44,967 nt of DNA from an uncultured Woeseia sp. (GCA_937925605.1 CALALV010000054.1:1-44967), one strand, 5' to 3'. Positions 24,255 through 33,498 are shown, counted from the first letter of the stretch. Numbers and translations: made by a program. Notes: generated by a model from the letters alone, not told the origin.

Positions 24255-25116
24255 TCAATATTTCTCCCACGGAAGACTCGAGCGATTCGAGCCAGGGCCT
24301 GATCTCGATCGCGAAGTCACTTTCGAACTTGTCGCAGCGCAGGACCGAGTTCGCAGGGCGCCGCGCGACGGTCCTGAAACTCGCCGAGTCCGTCGGGCTG
24401 ACCTGCGGCGCCCGGTAGCGCCCGGTCGCCGCTGCGACGGCAAAAATCTCGCAGGCGAAATCGTACCAGCTGCAGGCTTCCGGCTGGGCCAGGTGATACG
24501 TTCCCCAGCGCTCGCCGCCCTGCTCGAGCGCATCCAGCGTGCAGTGCGCGAGTTCCGTGGCCGAGGTCGGCTTGCCGGACTGGTCCGTCACGACGGACAG
24601 CGTGTCCCGCTCGCGGCCCAGTTCCAGCATGCGCGTCACGAAGTTCCTGCCCGTTGCCGAAAAGACCCAGCTGGTGCGCAGGACCAGGTGCCGCGGACAG
24701 GCGGCCGCGATGCGTCGTTCGCCCTGCAGCTTGGACTCGCCGTAGACGTTCAGCGGTGACGGTTCGTCAGTCTCTTCGTAGGCGCCCCGCTTATCGCCGC
24801 TGAACACGTAGTCGGTCGAGTAGTGGACCAGCACGGCACCCGCGCCCCTGCAGCTCTTCGCCAGGATCTCCGGACCCAGGGCATTGGCGACGAAGGCCTC
24901 GTCCCGCGCCGTTTCGGCGCCTTCGACGTCGGTATAGGCCGCCGCATTCAGAACGACCTCGGGAGCGTGCCGGGACATCGCTGCGTGAACGGCGCCGGCG
25001 TCGGCGATGTCCAGGGCCGCCCGGTCGCAGGCATGCACGTCGTGACCCCGGTCGCGCGCGGTCTGCGCAAGCGCCCGGCCGAGCTGGCCGTCGGCGCCTG
25101 TGATCAGCATCCTCAC
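24247..25116 (-). CDS. rmlD: dTDP-4-dehydrorhamnose reductase
   Basis: This enzyme reduces dTDP-4-keto-L-rhamnose to dTDP-L-rhamnose, the last step. The NADPH motif LITGADGQLGRAL is at the N terminus, YSTDYVFSG follows, and YGESKLQGE carries the Tyr-x3-Lys pair. I choose GTG 25116, giving 289 residues (VRMLITG...), because GGGAG lies eight bases before it and it overlaps the rmlC stop as GTGA; ATG 25110 is two codons in and possible. An open frame continues upstream to 25254 but lies within rmlC. Confidence 0.93.
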   Translation of the reverse strand: MRMLITGADGQLGRALAQTARDRGHDVHACDRAALDIADAGAVHAAMSRHAPEVVLNAAAYTDVEGAETARDEAFVANALGPEILAKSCRGAGAVLVHYSTDYVFSGDKRGAYEETDEPSPLNVYGESKLQGERRIAAACPRHLVLRTSWVFSATGRNFVTRMLELGRERDTLSVVTDQSGKPTSATELAHCTLDALEQGGERWGTYHLAQPEACSWYDFACEIFAVAAATGRYRAPQVSPTDSASFRTVARRPANSVLRCDKFESDFAIEIRPWLESLESSVGEILNA

Positions 25117-25649
25117 GCGACGATCTCCCGCAGCCGCAGGCCGCGCCGGTCCTTGTCCGACAACAGGGGATCGTCGACCGGCCACTCGATGCCGACATCC
25201 GGGTCGTTCCAGAGCAGGCAGCCTTCGTCCGCGGGGTCGTAGTAATCCGTGCACTTGTACTCGAAATCGGCGGTGTCCGAGAGCACGAGGAACCCGTGAG
25301 CGAGTCCGGGCGGCAGCCAGAACTGGCGCTTGTTTTCCTCGGACAGCCTGACCGCCACCCAGCGCCGGAAGCTCGGCGAGTCGCGCCGAATGTCCACCGC
25401 CACGTCGAGCACTTCGCCGCGCACGCAGCGGACCAGCTTGCCCTGCGGACGTTCTCGCTGGAAATGCAGGCCGCGCAGCACGTGGCGGGCCGACCGGGAG
25501 TGATTGTCCTGCACGAACTCGCGGTCGATGCCGGCCTCCTCGGCATAGCGCCGGGCCTGAAAGGTCTCCAGGAAAAAACCGCGCTCGTCGCCGTGCACGT
25601 CCGGGTCTATTACACAGCAGCCGGCAATATCGGTGGTCGTCACCTTCAC
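25113..25649 (-). CDS. rmlC: dTDP-4-dehydrorhamnose 3,5-epimerase
   Basis: This 178-residue cupin enzyme epimerises dTDP-4-keto-6-deoxyglucose at C3 and C5. Hallmarks are FFLETFQARRY, QDNHSRSARHVLRGLHFQ with the catalytic histidine, and WLPPGLAHGFLVLSD. Length is standard. It overlaps rmlA by four bases at its start and rmlD at its end. Confidence 0.95.
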   Translation of the reverse strand: MKVTTTDIAGCCVIDPDVHGDERGFFLETFQARRYAEEAGIDREFVQDNHSRSARHVLRGLHFQRERPQGKLVRCVRGEVLDVAVDIRRDSPSFRRWVAVRLSEENKRQFWLPPGLAHGFLVLSDTADFEYKCTDYYDPADEGCLLWNDPDVGIEWPVDDPLLSDKDRRGLRLREIVA

Positions 25650-26527
25650 CGGTAGCCCCCCAGCACTTTCTGCAGGTAATCGCCGTAGCCCGTCTTGTTC
25701 AGGCTTTTCGCCTGCAGCTCCAGTTCGGTCGCGCTGATCCAGCCCTTGTGATAGGCGATCTCCTCGAGACAGGCGATTTTCAGCCCCTGCCGGTGCTCGA
25801 TGGTCTGGACGAATTGCGCTGCCTCCAGCAGGGAGTCGTGCGTGCCCGTATCGAGCCAGGCGAAGCCGCGGCCCAGCACCGTCACGTTCAGGTCGCCGCG
25901 CTCCAGGTATGCGCGGTTCACATCGGTGATTTCGAGTTCGCCGCGGGCAGACGGCTTCACGTTCTTCGCGATTTCGACGACGTCCCGGTCATAGAAGTAC
26001 AGGCCGGTCACGGCGTACGGAGACTTCGGCTTCGCCGGTTTCTCCTCGATACTGATAGCCAGGCCGTTACTGTCGAACTCGACCACGCCGAAACGTTCGG
26101 GATCGGTCACGTGGTAACTGAATACCGTTGCCCCGGTGGCGCGTGCCGCGGCCGCACGCAGCATGTCGGAAAAATGCTGGCCGTAAAAGATATTGTCGCC
26201 GAGCACGAGGCAGACATTGTCCTCGCCGATGAAGTCCGCACCGATCAGGAAGGCCTGCGCGAGGCCTTCGGGTCGTTCCTGGACTTCATAGCTGAAGCGG
26301 ACACCGAACTGCGAGCCGTCTCCGAGCACGTCCCGGTAGGCGTCGAGGTGCTGCGGCGTGCTGATGATCAGGATGTCCCGGATGCCCGCGAGCATCTGCA
26401 CGGACACCGGGTAGTAGATCATGGGCTTGTCGTAGACCGGCAGCAACTGCTTGGAGGTGCCGAGCGTGATCGGGTGCAGGCGGGTGCCGGCCCCGCCGGC
26501 CAGCACGATTCCCTTGGTGTTGTGCAT
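25646..26527 (-). CDS. rmlA: Glucose-1-phosphate thymidylyltransferase
   Basis: This 293-residue nucleotidyltransferase makes dTDP-glucose from dTTP and glucose-1-phosphate, the first step to dTDP-L-rhamnose. The signature LAGGAGTRLHPITLGTSKQL is followed by LPVYDKPMIYYP; VLGDNIFYGQ and the EEKPAKPKS sugar site are present. AGGA lies seven bases before ATG 26527. A candidate promoter is just upstream, so the rml genes and everything after them may be transcribed separately from wzz. Confidence 0.95.
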   Translation of the reverse strand: MHNTKGIVLAGGAGTRLHPITLGTSKQLLPVYDKPMIYYPVSVQMLAGIRDILIISTPQHLDAYRDVLGDGSQFGVRFSYEVQERPEGLAQAFLIGADFIGEDNVCLVLGDNIFYGQHFSDMLRAAAARATGATVFSYHVTDPERFGVVEFDSNGLAISIEEKPAKPKSPYAVTGLYFYDRDVVEIAKNVKPSARGELEITDVNRAYLERGDLNVTVLGRGFAWLDTGTHDSLLEAAQFVQTIEHRQGLKIACLEEIAYHKGWISATELELQAKSLNKTGYGDYLQKVLGGYR

Positions 26528-26546
26528 GTGATTTTCCTGGTTGCGA

Positions 26547-26576
26547 ATTATCGGCTGCCGGCGAGCCCGCGCTCAG
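26547..26576 (-). promoter_or_regulatory. Candidate promoter for the rml-wzx string
   Basis: On the minus strand GATAAT (26552-26547) is a fair -10, with CTGAGC 18 bases upstream as a weak -35. It sits about 20 bases before rmlA in the 147-base gap between wzz and rmlA, the largest gap in this part of the locus. Confidence 0.4.
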
Positions 26577-26674
26577 CGATCAGCCAGCGAGCGTGCGGGC
26601 CCGCAGCCTGGCCGCGCAGTTTGCAGCGCCGTTCTCATCCGCGTACGTTGCGAGCCGCTTGCTGCCCTGCGCGA

Positions 26675-27613
26675 TCAGTCAGCGGAAGGCCGTTGCCGGG
26701 AACCGCGCACGAGCGCGATAAGCAAACCGAGCAAGCCCGCGACGAAGGCACTTGCGATGACGATCAGGACCCGGTCCGGGCGGGACTTCTTTTCCGGCAC
26801 CACGGCAGGGTCGATGGTTTCGAAAAGATACTCGTCGGCCACGTTGGCGAGAACGACCGTTTTGGTCTGCTCCTCGATGAGTCGAAACAGCACTGCTCGC
26901 AGTTCGGCGAGCGACGTGCGGCTCAGCTGTTCATTCAGGAACGCGATTGCCTGCTCCGCATCCGATACATCTCGCTGGCGGATGGTCTCGTTCAGGTCGC
27001 GCACCAGCCAGTCCACCCAGTCGCGCGCCACGGTCGGCGAATAGTGCTCGAACGAAACGGTGACGAAGCCGGTGTCGTCGTCGCGGGAAACCGTCAGCTG
27101 CTCGCGGAAGATTTCGTAGGCCTCCTGGTCGGAGGGACGGCTCTGCCGCGGCGGATCCGCCTCCCTGACCCATTCGCCGCTGGCGGTATCGTACACGTCG
27201 CTGTCGATTTCCAGCTCGCCGCTGGCCGGGTCCCAGCCGCTGGCCGCGACGAGCGGCACGAGCAGCTCGTGGCGACCGATGAAACCGGTGATGAATTTCC
27301 GGGACTTGAGGATCTCGATGCCGAGCACTGCCTTGTCACCGGATTCGGTCGGCAGGCTGATCCCGGCAAGGCTTGCCAGGCCGCTGTACTGTGACGCGGC
27401 GGCACGCGTGCCGTCCTCGGGGCTCGGCGCAAGCAGCGCCTCGGCCCGGTAGATGTTCGGCAGCATCAGTGATACCACGACGGCCGCAACGGTTGCCGCG
27501 ACGACCAGGCCGCCGATGATCCACTTCGCGGACCAGACCATGTAGACGAGCGCACCGAGGTCGAGCGCGTCGTCCCTGTCTGCAGTATCGCGAGAATTTA
27601 CCTGAGAGGACAT
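26675..27613 (-). CDS. wzz: Wzz-type chain-length determinant, without kinase domain
   Basis: This 312-residue inner-membrane protein has two membrane segments: WIIGGLVVAATVAAVVVSLM (about 32-51) followed by the typical NIYRAEALLAPS, and VLIVIASAFVAGLLGLLIAL near the C terminus. The periplasmic part between is mostly helical with a coiled-coil-like second half. This is the polysaccharide co-polymerase layout, setting polymer length with Wzy. It ends soon after the second membrane segment, with no Walker motifs or tyrosine tail, so it is not a Wzc-type autokinase. I start it at ATG 27613 (MSSQVNSRD), because the longer frame to 27808 enters the export gene. Confidence 0.87.
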   Translation of the reverse strand: MSSQVNSRDTADRDDALDLGALVYMVWSAKWIIGGLVVAATVAAVVVSLMLPNIYRAEALLAPSPEDGTRAAASQYSGLASLAGISLPTESGDKAVLGIEILKSRKFITGFIGRHELLVPLVAASGWDPASGELEIDSDVYDTASGEWVREADPPRQSRPSDQEAYEIFREQLTVSRDDDTGFVTVSFEHYSPTVARDWVDWLVRDLNETIRQRDVSDAEQAIAFLNEQLSRTSLAELRAVLFRLIEEQTKTVVLANVADEYLFETIDPAVVPEKKSRPDRVLIVIASAFVAGLLGLLIALVRGSRQRPSAD

Positions 27614-27656
27614 GCGTGGAATTCCGGTTCTTTCCCAGTCAGTCGAGCGCGGCCGA

Positions 27657-30404
27657 TCAGAATCGCGAAACGGCCGTCGCCGCGATCGCAACGTTGTAGA
27701 TGATCTGCGTCGCGCTGGTCCACAGCGTGAGCGAACTGACGCGATCGACGTCGAGCGGCACGACGATGGTGTCGCCCGGCTCAATCGTCGCCTTGCCGCC
27801 GCGCGCAAAGAACCTCGACGGCCGCTGGCTTACGACCTCGCCGCTGGCGCGCACGACGAAAATTCGCGGGACGTCCGCTTTCGCGGTCAGCCCGCCGCTC
27901 TTCCGGATGTAGTCGTCCCTGGCGAGGCCGCGGTCGAATACGTGCGACGTAGTGTACTGGACCTCGCCGATCACGGTGACCTCCTGCGGCCGCGGCGGAA
28001 TGCGCAGGACGTCGCCGTCGCGCATGAGCAGGTCGTCCTCGGTTTCTCCGCGCAGCGCACCGTCGAGGTCGATGACGAGCCGACCGACGGCCTCAGTCGT
28101 CCGCAGCTGCCGGAGCACGTCGCGGCCCGCGCTGAGCGAGCCGGCATCGGATTCACCCGCCAGCGACTCGCTCGCCAGTTCGCTCTCGATACGCGCAGCG
28201 AGTGTCTGCAGCTGCTCGCGTTCGCGCTCCTTCAGCGCCTCGCGCGTGAACACGCTGCCGCGCGGATAGGCGGTATCGGTCAGGCCGCCGGCCCGGGCGA
28301 TGACCGAAGACAAGTGCTCGTCCTTGCGGATCGGGTAGCGACCGGGAAACCTGACCTCGCCCAGGATCTCGACGAAATTCTGCGCGGCCCAGTTCGGTGT
28401 CTCGCGGATGTTCAGGTAGTCGAAGGCTTCGAGTTCCAGGTTCGCGCCCGGGTCGTTGGCGAGCGCGCGGCCGAGATCGACCGTGACGATGCTCGCGTAG
28501 CGGCGACCGCTGCCGTCGACGCGGTAGCGTGTCAGCTCCGCCTCCTCGCGGAACGCGTTCTGCGCGAGGCCCCCGCCCGCCCTGACCAGGTCGGCAACCC
28601 GCATGCCCGCCTCGAGCGGGTATTGGCCGGCCGCGTTGACGCTGCCGCCGATCGTCGCGACCGGCGTCGGCGCCGCCGGGGAGGAGCGCAGCTGCAGGTC
28701 GGCAATAAGCGGCTCGACGTACTGCGCGCGGCCCTCGGTCAGGTCGAAGACGAAGACGGTATCCCGCGATGCCAGCTCGAGGTCGGCCGCGCTGCCGCGC
28801 ATCTGCCAGGCCGCCGCGATATCCGCGGACATGACCGCGAGCTCAGCGTTCACGGCCGGCTCCCGGCGCACTAGCACGTAGTGCAGGTCGCTTGCCGGTT
28901 CCAGCGCGCGGCTGTCCGGGATCAGGTCGGTGAGCCTGAGACCCGGGCGCCACTCGTAGTTGCCGGGTCGACGGACGTTGCCGACGAGGCGCACCGCGGC
29001 CTCGATGTCGGTAATTCCGCCGGGCACGCGCAGCACGTCGCCGTTCTCGACCCGGAGGCCGCGACCGTCGGCCGAGCCCAGGTCGACGTTCAGGGTGCGG
29101 ATGCCGCGGTCGGGGACGAGCCGGTCGAGCCGCGCGCCGGAGCGATCCGCCGCGGCCGTCAGGCCGCCGGCCAGGCGGACCACGTCGGCAACGGATTCGT
29201 CGCCGGCCAGCTCGTAGATCGCCGGGCGCTGGACTTCGCCGACGACCGTCACGCGCTCGCCGACAGGCGGCACGAACACGACGTCTCCCGCCTGCAGGCG
29301 CACGTCGCCGGCCGTATCGCCGCGCAGCAGCAGGTCGTAGATATCGAGTTCGGCGACGACCCTGCCGCCGCGCTTCACCTGCACTTCGCGCAGGCTGCCG
29401 TTGCGCGCGACGCCGCCGCCGGCGCCGAGGGCGCTCGTCACCGTCGACAACGAGCCGACGTACAACGAGCCCGGCCGGTTGACGTCGCCGGCCAGCAGCA
29501 CGCTGATCAGGCGCAATTCACCCATACCGACGCTGACCTCGGTACCGATCAGCTGTTCGGATACGCGCTCGCGAATGAAGTCGCGCACCTGCCCGAAGGA
29601 CATGCCGCCGACGTTCAGAGGGCCGATCTCGGGAAACTGCAGGCTGCCGTCGCGCTCGACCTGCAATTCGTACTCGGCGCTGCGGTTGCCGAACAGCTGC
29701 ACGCGCAGCGAGTCGCCCGGCCCGATCAGGTAGTCGGCGGGTACGGGCACCGAGTAACCGTCCCGGGCCGCTGCGCCGGTGCGCTCGAAGAACGCGTAGC
29801 CGAAAGGCTCCACCGCGTCGGCCCCGACCGGGTCGAGCGGCAGCAGCGTGAGCGTGAGGTCGAGGCCGCGCAGTGCCGGCTCGGCGCCGAGCCGCAGCAT
29901 GGCCTGCGCTTCCGTCAGGCCGCCGAGCATGATTTCGTCGACGCCCGGCAGCGCCAGCAAGCCGGCCTGGTCGAGCGCGTACGGGTTGCCGCGCCGCAGG
30001 CGTTCGGCGAGATCCTCCCGCGCGCGGCGCTCCGCGGCCGTCGGCGCGGCTGTATTGTCGTTGGCGGCGAGAGTCACCGAGATGACGACCGTGTCGCCGG
30101 CGCCTATGCGCGGCGGCTCGTCCGGAGCTTCGGTCCCGGTCACAGGCTCAACGGCGACCGGCTGCTCCTCGCTGCCGGCCTGCGCACCGCTGTCCGACGC
30201 GCGCCGCGCGTCGGTCGACTTGAGCTGCCGCTCGATCGCGCTGCGCTGCGCCGGCGACAGCTGGTTGTACAGCCGCTGCTGCTCGGGCGTCATCGCGCCC
30301 GACGGCACCTGCGCCGCTGCGCTTGTGGAATGCAGAGCCAGCGCGCTCAGCAACAGGGCTCCGATCAGTCCGGGACTGGCTGTTCTTATGCTCGTTGTTC
30401 TCAT
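27657..30404 (-). CDS. Outer-membrane polysaccharide export protein with six SLBB repeats
   Basis: This 915-residue protein has a signal peptide (GALLLSALALHSTSAAA, about 15-31). No lipoprotein cysteine is visible at the cleavage site, unlike Wza. A polysaccharide export domain starts near DYLIGPGDSLRVQLFG (224-239). Six SLBB domains follow, starting near residues 302 (LLAGDVNRPG), 386 (VVGEVQRP), 472 (RLVGNVRRPG), 584 (TIGGSVNAAG), 678 (VEILGEVRFPG) and 809 (VTVIGEVQ). The C terminus is hydrophobic (IIYNVAIAATAVSRF). Wza itself is under 400 residues with two SLBB domains, so this is a long-necked version that may span more of the periplasm. Partner genes are wzz 43 bases downstream and wzi 82 bases upstream. 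Confidence 0.92.
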   Translation of the reverse strand: MRTTSIRTASPGLIGALLLSALALHSTSAAAQVPSGAMTPEQQRLYNQLSPAQRSAIERQLKSTDARRASDSGAQAGSEEQPVAVEPVTGTEAPDEPPRIGAGDTVVISVTLAANDNTAAPTAAERRAREDLAERLRRGNPYALDQAGLLALPGVDEIMLGGLTEAQAMLRLGAEPALRGLDLTLTLLPLDPVGADAVEPFGYAFFERTGAAARDGYSVPVPADYLIGPGDSLRVQLFGNRSAEYELQVERDGSLQFPEIGPLNVGGMSFGQVRDFIRERVSEQLIGTEVSVGMGELRLISVLLAGDVNRPGSLYVGSLSTVTSALGAGGGVARNGSLREVQVKRGGRVVAELDIYDLLLRGDTAGDVRLQAGDVVFVPPVGERVTVVGEVQRPAIYELAGDESVADVVRLAGGLTAAADRSGARLDRLVPDRGIRTLNVDLGSADGRGLRVENGDVLRVPGGITDIEAAVRLVGNVRRPGNYEWRPGLRLTDLIPDSRALEPASDLHYVLVRREPAVNAELAVMSADIAAAWQMRGSAADLELASRDTVFVFDLTEGRAQYVEPLIADLQLRSSPAAPTPVATIGGSVNAAGQYPLEAGMRVADLVRAGGGLAQNAFREEAELTRYRVDGSGRRYASIVTVDLGRALANDPGANLELEAFDYLNIRETPNWAAQNFVEILGEVRFPGRYPIRKDEHLSSVIARAGGLTDTAYPRGSVFTREALKEREREQLQTLAARIESELASESLAGESDAGSLSAGRDVLRQLRTTEAVGRLVIDLDGALRGETEDDLLMRDGDVLRIPPRPQEVTVIGEVQYTTSHVFDRGLARDDYIRKSGGLTAKADVPRIFVVRASGEVVSQRPSRFFARGGKATIEPGDTIVVPLDVDRVSSLTLWTSATQIIYNVAIAATAVSRF

Positions 30405-30486
30405 CTTCTTTCCGGTAACCGGATGTTACTTGCCCGGTAGCCCCCGGGACCGCGGCGCCCGACGCGCGGAAGCGCGCGAGCGACGC

Positions 30487-31965
30487 TCACCGGCTGCTCC
30501 ACCTGACGAACCCCGTGGCGTCGTTGCGCTCGCCGCGGACCACGTCGTCGAGGTAGCGATAGCCGACGCCGGCATGCAGCACGCCCCCGGCCAGCTCGCG
30601 CCGGTGGCTCAGCTGCAGGTCGAACCGATCCTGCGCCGTCGCCGACAGCGTGTGGCGCGCGCTCGCTCGCCCTACCCGGTTGATTTCCATGGCCCTCGCG
30701 GTGAGAAACCATGCATGACCGGCGGATTGTACCAGCGATGCCCCGATCGAGAAGGACAGCCCATCGCCGTCCATGCCGTGCCCGATCGCGCGGTCCCGGT
30801 AGCGATAGCCGCTGCCGTAAACCGGGTGCTCGTAGGCGCAGTCGGCGACCCGCTCGCTGAACCCCAGCCCGCCGTCGCGGCAGCTCGTCTCGGCGACCTC
30901 GACGTAGATCCGCTGCGCCGCGCCGCCCTGCGTGCGCCCGGCCTCCAGACCCGCCAGCCGGAGCCAGGAACCGATCTCCGGGCCGCCGCGGCGCGAGTCC
31001 TCGCCGATCCACTGCGCGTAGACGGCGGCCGGCAGGCGCGGCAGCTGCCAGCGCAGGTCGAAGCCGCCGAGCTGGTTGCCGGGCTCGTCCGCCGCGCCGA
31101 CATTGACGCCGCGATTGTCGCGGCCGAGCAGCAGCTTGCCGAAGGTCGACGCGTCGCAGGGTCGACCGTCGCCGCACCACTGGGCCGTCCGCGACAGCCC
31201 GAACTCGACGCTCGGGTGCGGCCGGAACGCGACGCGCATGCCGAACAACAGGGCATCGTCCACGACCCGCTCGTCATCCAGCTGCCCCATGAAGGCCGAG
31301 GCCGTCCACGGCCCGATCCAGCTGAGCCAGCGCGACTCGAACGGCCGGCTCTCGACGCGCTGCACGGCGAGCGCCGGAAGCGGCCGGGCGTTGTTTGACA
31401 GGACCAGGCTGCCGCCGTGGCCGGGACCCCACCAGCGGTCCTGCCAGCCGGCCGACAGCAGCCAGTTGCCGAGCTGTGCGCCGAGCAGGCTGCCGTCCGG
31501 CCGGAAGCGCTCGCCGTCGTCGGGGTCCTGGATCGCGGCGGCGCTCAGGCGCAGGAAAAATCGTCTCTGCGACCAGGCCAGTTCGGCGCGTGCAGACGCT
31601 TCGTCGCGCACCGTGTCCTCGAATGTGCGCACGAAGCGCGGGTTCGCGGCCGCGGCCAGCTCGAAGCGGAATTCGGGACCCGGCTTGCCGCTCGCCGCCT
31701 GCAGTGCCGCCCGCAGCCTGTCGTAGGCGTTCCGCTCTGCCGGGCCGAGCGCATCGGCATCGACGCCGGCGACCGCGGCGGCGACGTCTGCGGTAGCCAG
31801 CGGCCAGCTCGTCAGCGGCAGGCCGAGCGGCCCGGCATCGGCGAGCAGCGTAAGGTCGTGGCGCAGTAGCGGGTCGCCCGGCGCGAACAGCGGTTGCGCG
31901 GCCGCGGGTGCGACTAGCAGCAGCAGGACGGCCGCGACCCGGGCCGGCAGGATTCGGCGAATCAT
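30487..31965 (-). CDS. wzi: Wzi-family outer-membrane capsule attachment protein (copy 1)
   Basis: This 492-residue protein has a signal peptide ending around VAPAAAQ (about residue 24). The rest is an 18-strand-barrel type Wzi protein: the start LLRHDLTLLADAGPLGLPLT is the helical cap, and WGPGHGGSLVLSNNARPLPA (about 170-190) is the most conserved family stretch. E. coli Wzi binds capsule at the surface. It lies nine bases after a second Wzi gene and shares many aligned segments with it (LSRTAQWCGDGR, LLLGRDNRG, DEPGNQLGG, YAQWIGED), so the pair is a tandem duplication that has diverged. Confidence 0.88.
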   Translation of the reverse strand: MIRRILPARVAAVLLLLVAPAAAQPLFAPGDPLLRHDLTLLADAGPLGLPLTSWPLATADVAAAVAGVDADALGPAERNAYDRLRAALQAASGKPGPEFRFELAAAANPRFVRTFEDTVRDEASARAELAWSQRRFFLRLSAAAIQDPDDGERFRPDGSLLGAQLGNWLLSAGWQDRWWGPGHGGSLVLSNNARPLPALAVQRVESRPFESRWLSWIGPWTASAFMGQLDDERVVDDALLFGMRVAFRPHPSVEFGLSRTAQWCGDGRPCDASTFGKLLLGRDNRGVNVGAADEPGNQLGGFDLRWQLPRLPAAVYAQWIGEDSRRGGPEIGSWLRLAGLEAGRTQGGAAQRIYVEVAETSCRDGGLGFSERVADCAYEHPVYGSGYRYRDRAIGHGMDGDGLSFSIGASLVQSAGHAWFLTARAMEINRVGRASARHTLSATAQDRFDLQLSHRRELAGGVLHAGVGYRYLDDVVRGERNDATGFVRWSSR

Positions 31966-31974
31966 GAGAGCCGC

Positions 31975-33498
31975 TCAGTAGGCACTGCGCCACTCGACGT
32001 GCAGGCGCCAGTCGCCGTCGGACGGGCCGGACGGCACGCCGGTCCGCTCGTAGCCGAGGCCGACATCGACCTGCCCCCAGCGCAGCCAGCGGCGATGCCC
32101 GACGTCCACGCTGCTCAGGTCGAGCGGCACCGGCGTCAGCGTGTTGCGCGGGTCGGGGGCGCCGCCGCGGTTGAGCCGGCCGTGGCGCGCCAGCAGGCTC
32201 CACTGGCCGTCGTCGGCATCCGTCAGCGTGAAACCCAGCGATGCGATCCGCGCATCGTTGTCGGCGCCGTGCCCGATCACGCGCCCCCGGTAGCGATAGC
32301 CGGTCCGGTAGATCTGGTGGTTATAGGCGCAGTTGAAGCGCTCGCTGGCTTCGTAGAACTGGCAGGTCGTCGCGGCCAGCTCCGCGAAACCGTGCCAGGC
32401 GAAGCCGCGCCAGCGGCCGCGCGCTTCGCCACCGACGAGCCCGATGTGGCGACTCGGGAAGCCACCGGCCTCGTCCTCGCCGATCAGCTGTCCGTACACG
32501 GCCGTCGGCCAGCCGAAGCCGGCCTGCGACCAGCGGAAGTCGACGCCGGCCAGCTGGTTGCCGGGCTCGTTGTCGGTGCTGATGTCGTCGTCGCCGCGGT
32601 TGTCGCGGCCGACCAGCAGGTCGAGGAACACGTCGAGATCGCAGCTGCGGCCGTCGCCGCACCACTGCGCGGTCCGCGAGAGCCCGATCTCGAGCGACGG
32701 CAGCGGCCGGAAGCCTAAGCGCATGCCGAAGAACAGCGTATCCGGGATCTCGCGGGCGGATTCGAGCTGCCCCATCATCAGGCTCAAATCCCAGGGCCCC
32801 AGCCAGGACAGCCAGCGGGTCTCGAAAGGATCCGTGAAATTGCGGTCCAGCGCGACGGCCGGGATCGGCCGGGCGTTGCCGGACAGGATCAGGCTGCCGT
32901 CCCAGCCGGGCCCCCACCAGCGGTCCAGGGTGTTCGCGGACACGAGCCAGTTGCCGAGCGCGAGCCCGATCATCGAGCCGTCGGCCCGCCCCTCGGTGTC
33001 GGCCCCGTCGCGGTCGACGAACTGGCCGCGCAGCGATACCGCGAGCCGTTCCCCGGTCCAGTCGACGCCACCGCCGAGTTCGGCCGATTCTCGCGGCGTG
33101 TCGGCGTAGCCGCGGATCCGGCGCGGCGCCTCGGCCAGCGACACGCTGGCCGCGTAGCTCGGCTCGTGCAGGCGGGTCTCCCACTCGGCGCGTTCGCGCA
33201 AGCGCCCGGCGGCAGCAGCGACGCCGGCCGGCAGCGCGGCGTCGGGCTCGATCCTCTGCAGGTCGGCGAGCACGGGACCCCAGGCCAGCGGCCAGGTCGT
33301 GACCGGCCCGCGCAGCACACCGTGATCGGCGAGCAGCTGCACGTCCTGGCGCAGCTGCGTGTCGCCGGCCGTCAGCAGCGGCCCCGCCTGGCCGACGCCA
33401 CCGAGCAGCAGCCACAGGCAGGCCAGGGCGAGATGGCCGCGCCGGGACGGGTGATCGGGCAGGAGAAAGTTCGGCGGGTTGGGCATGCTGGGCGGCAT
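31975..33498 (-). CDS. wzi: Wzi-family outer-membrane capsule attachment protein (copy 2)
   Basis: The protein is about 507 residues long from ATG 33498 (MPPSMPN); ATG 33486 is an alternative. A signal segment LALACLWLLLGGVGQAG is followed by LLTAGDTQLRQDVQLLADHG and the conserved WGPGWDGSLILSGNARPIPA. LSRTAQWCGDGRSCDLDVFL, LLVGRDNRG and DNEPGNQLAGVDF align with copy 1. The frame is open to 33729, but that part overlaps pgi and cannot be the true start. Neither possible start has a clear ribosome site. The duplication may allow two surface densities or two polymer forms to be held. Confidence 0.87.
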   Translation of the reverse strand: MPPSMPNPPNFLLPDHPSRRGHLALACLWLLLGGVGQAGPLLTAGDTQLRQDVQLLADHGVLRGPVTTWPLAWGPVLADLQRIEPDAALPAGVAAAAGRLRERAEWETRLHEPSYAASVSLAEAPRRIRGYADTPRESAELGGGVDWTGERLAVSLRGQFVDRDGADTEGRADGSMIGLALGNWLVSANTLDRWWGPGWDGSLILSGNARPIPAVALDRNFTDPFETRWLSWLGPWDLSLMMGQLESAREIPDTLFFGMRLGFRPLPSLEIGLSRTAQWCGDGRSCDLDVFLDLLVGRDNRGDDDISTDNEPGNQLAGVDFRWSQAGFGWPTAVYGQLIGEDEAGGFPSRHIGLVGGEARGRWRGFAWHGFAELAATTCQFYEASERFNCAYNHQIYRTGYRYRGRVIGHGADNDARIASLGFTLTDADDGQWSLLARHGRLNRGGAPDPRNTLTPVPLDLSSVDVGHRRWLRWGQVDVGLGYERTGVPSGPSDGDWRLHVEWRSAY

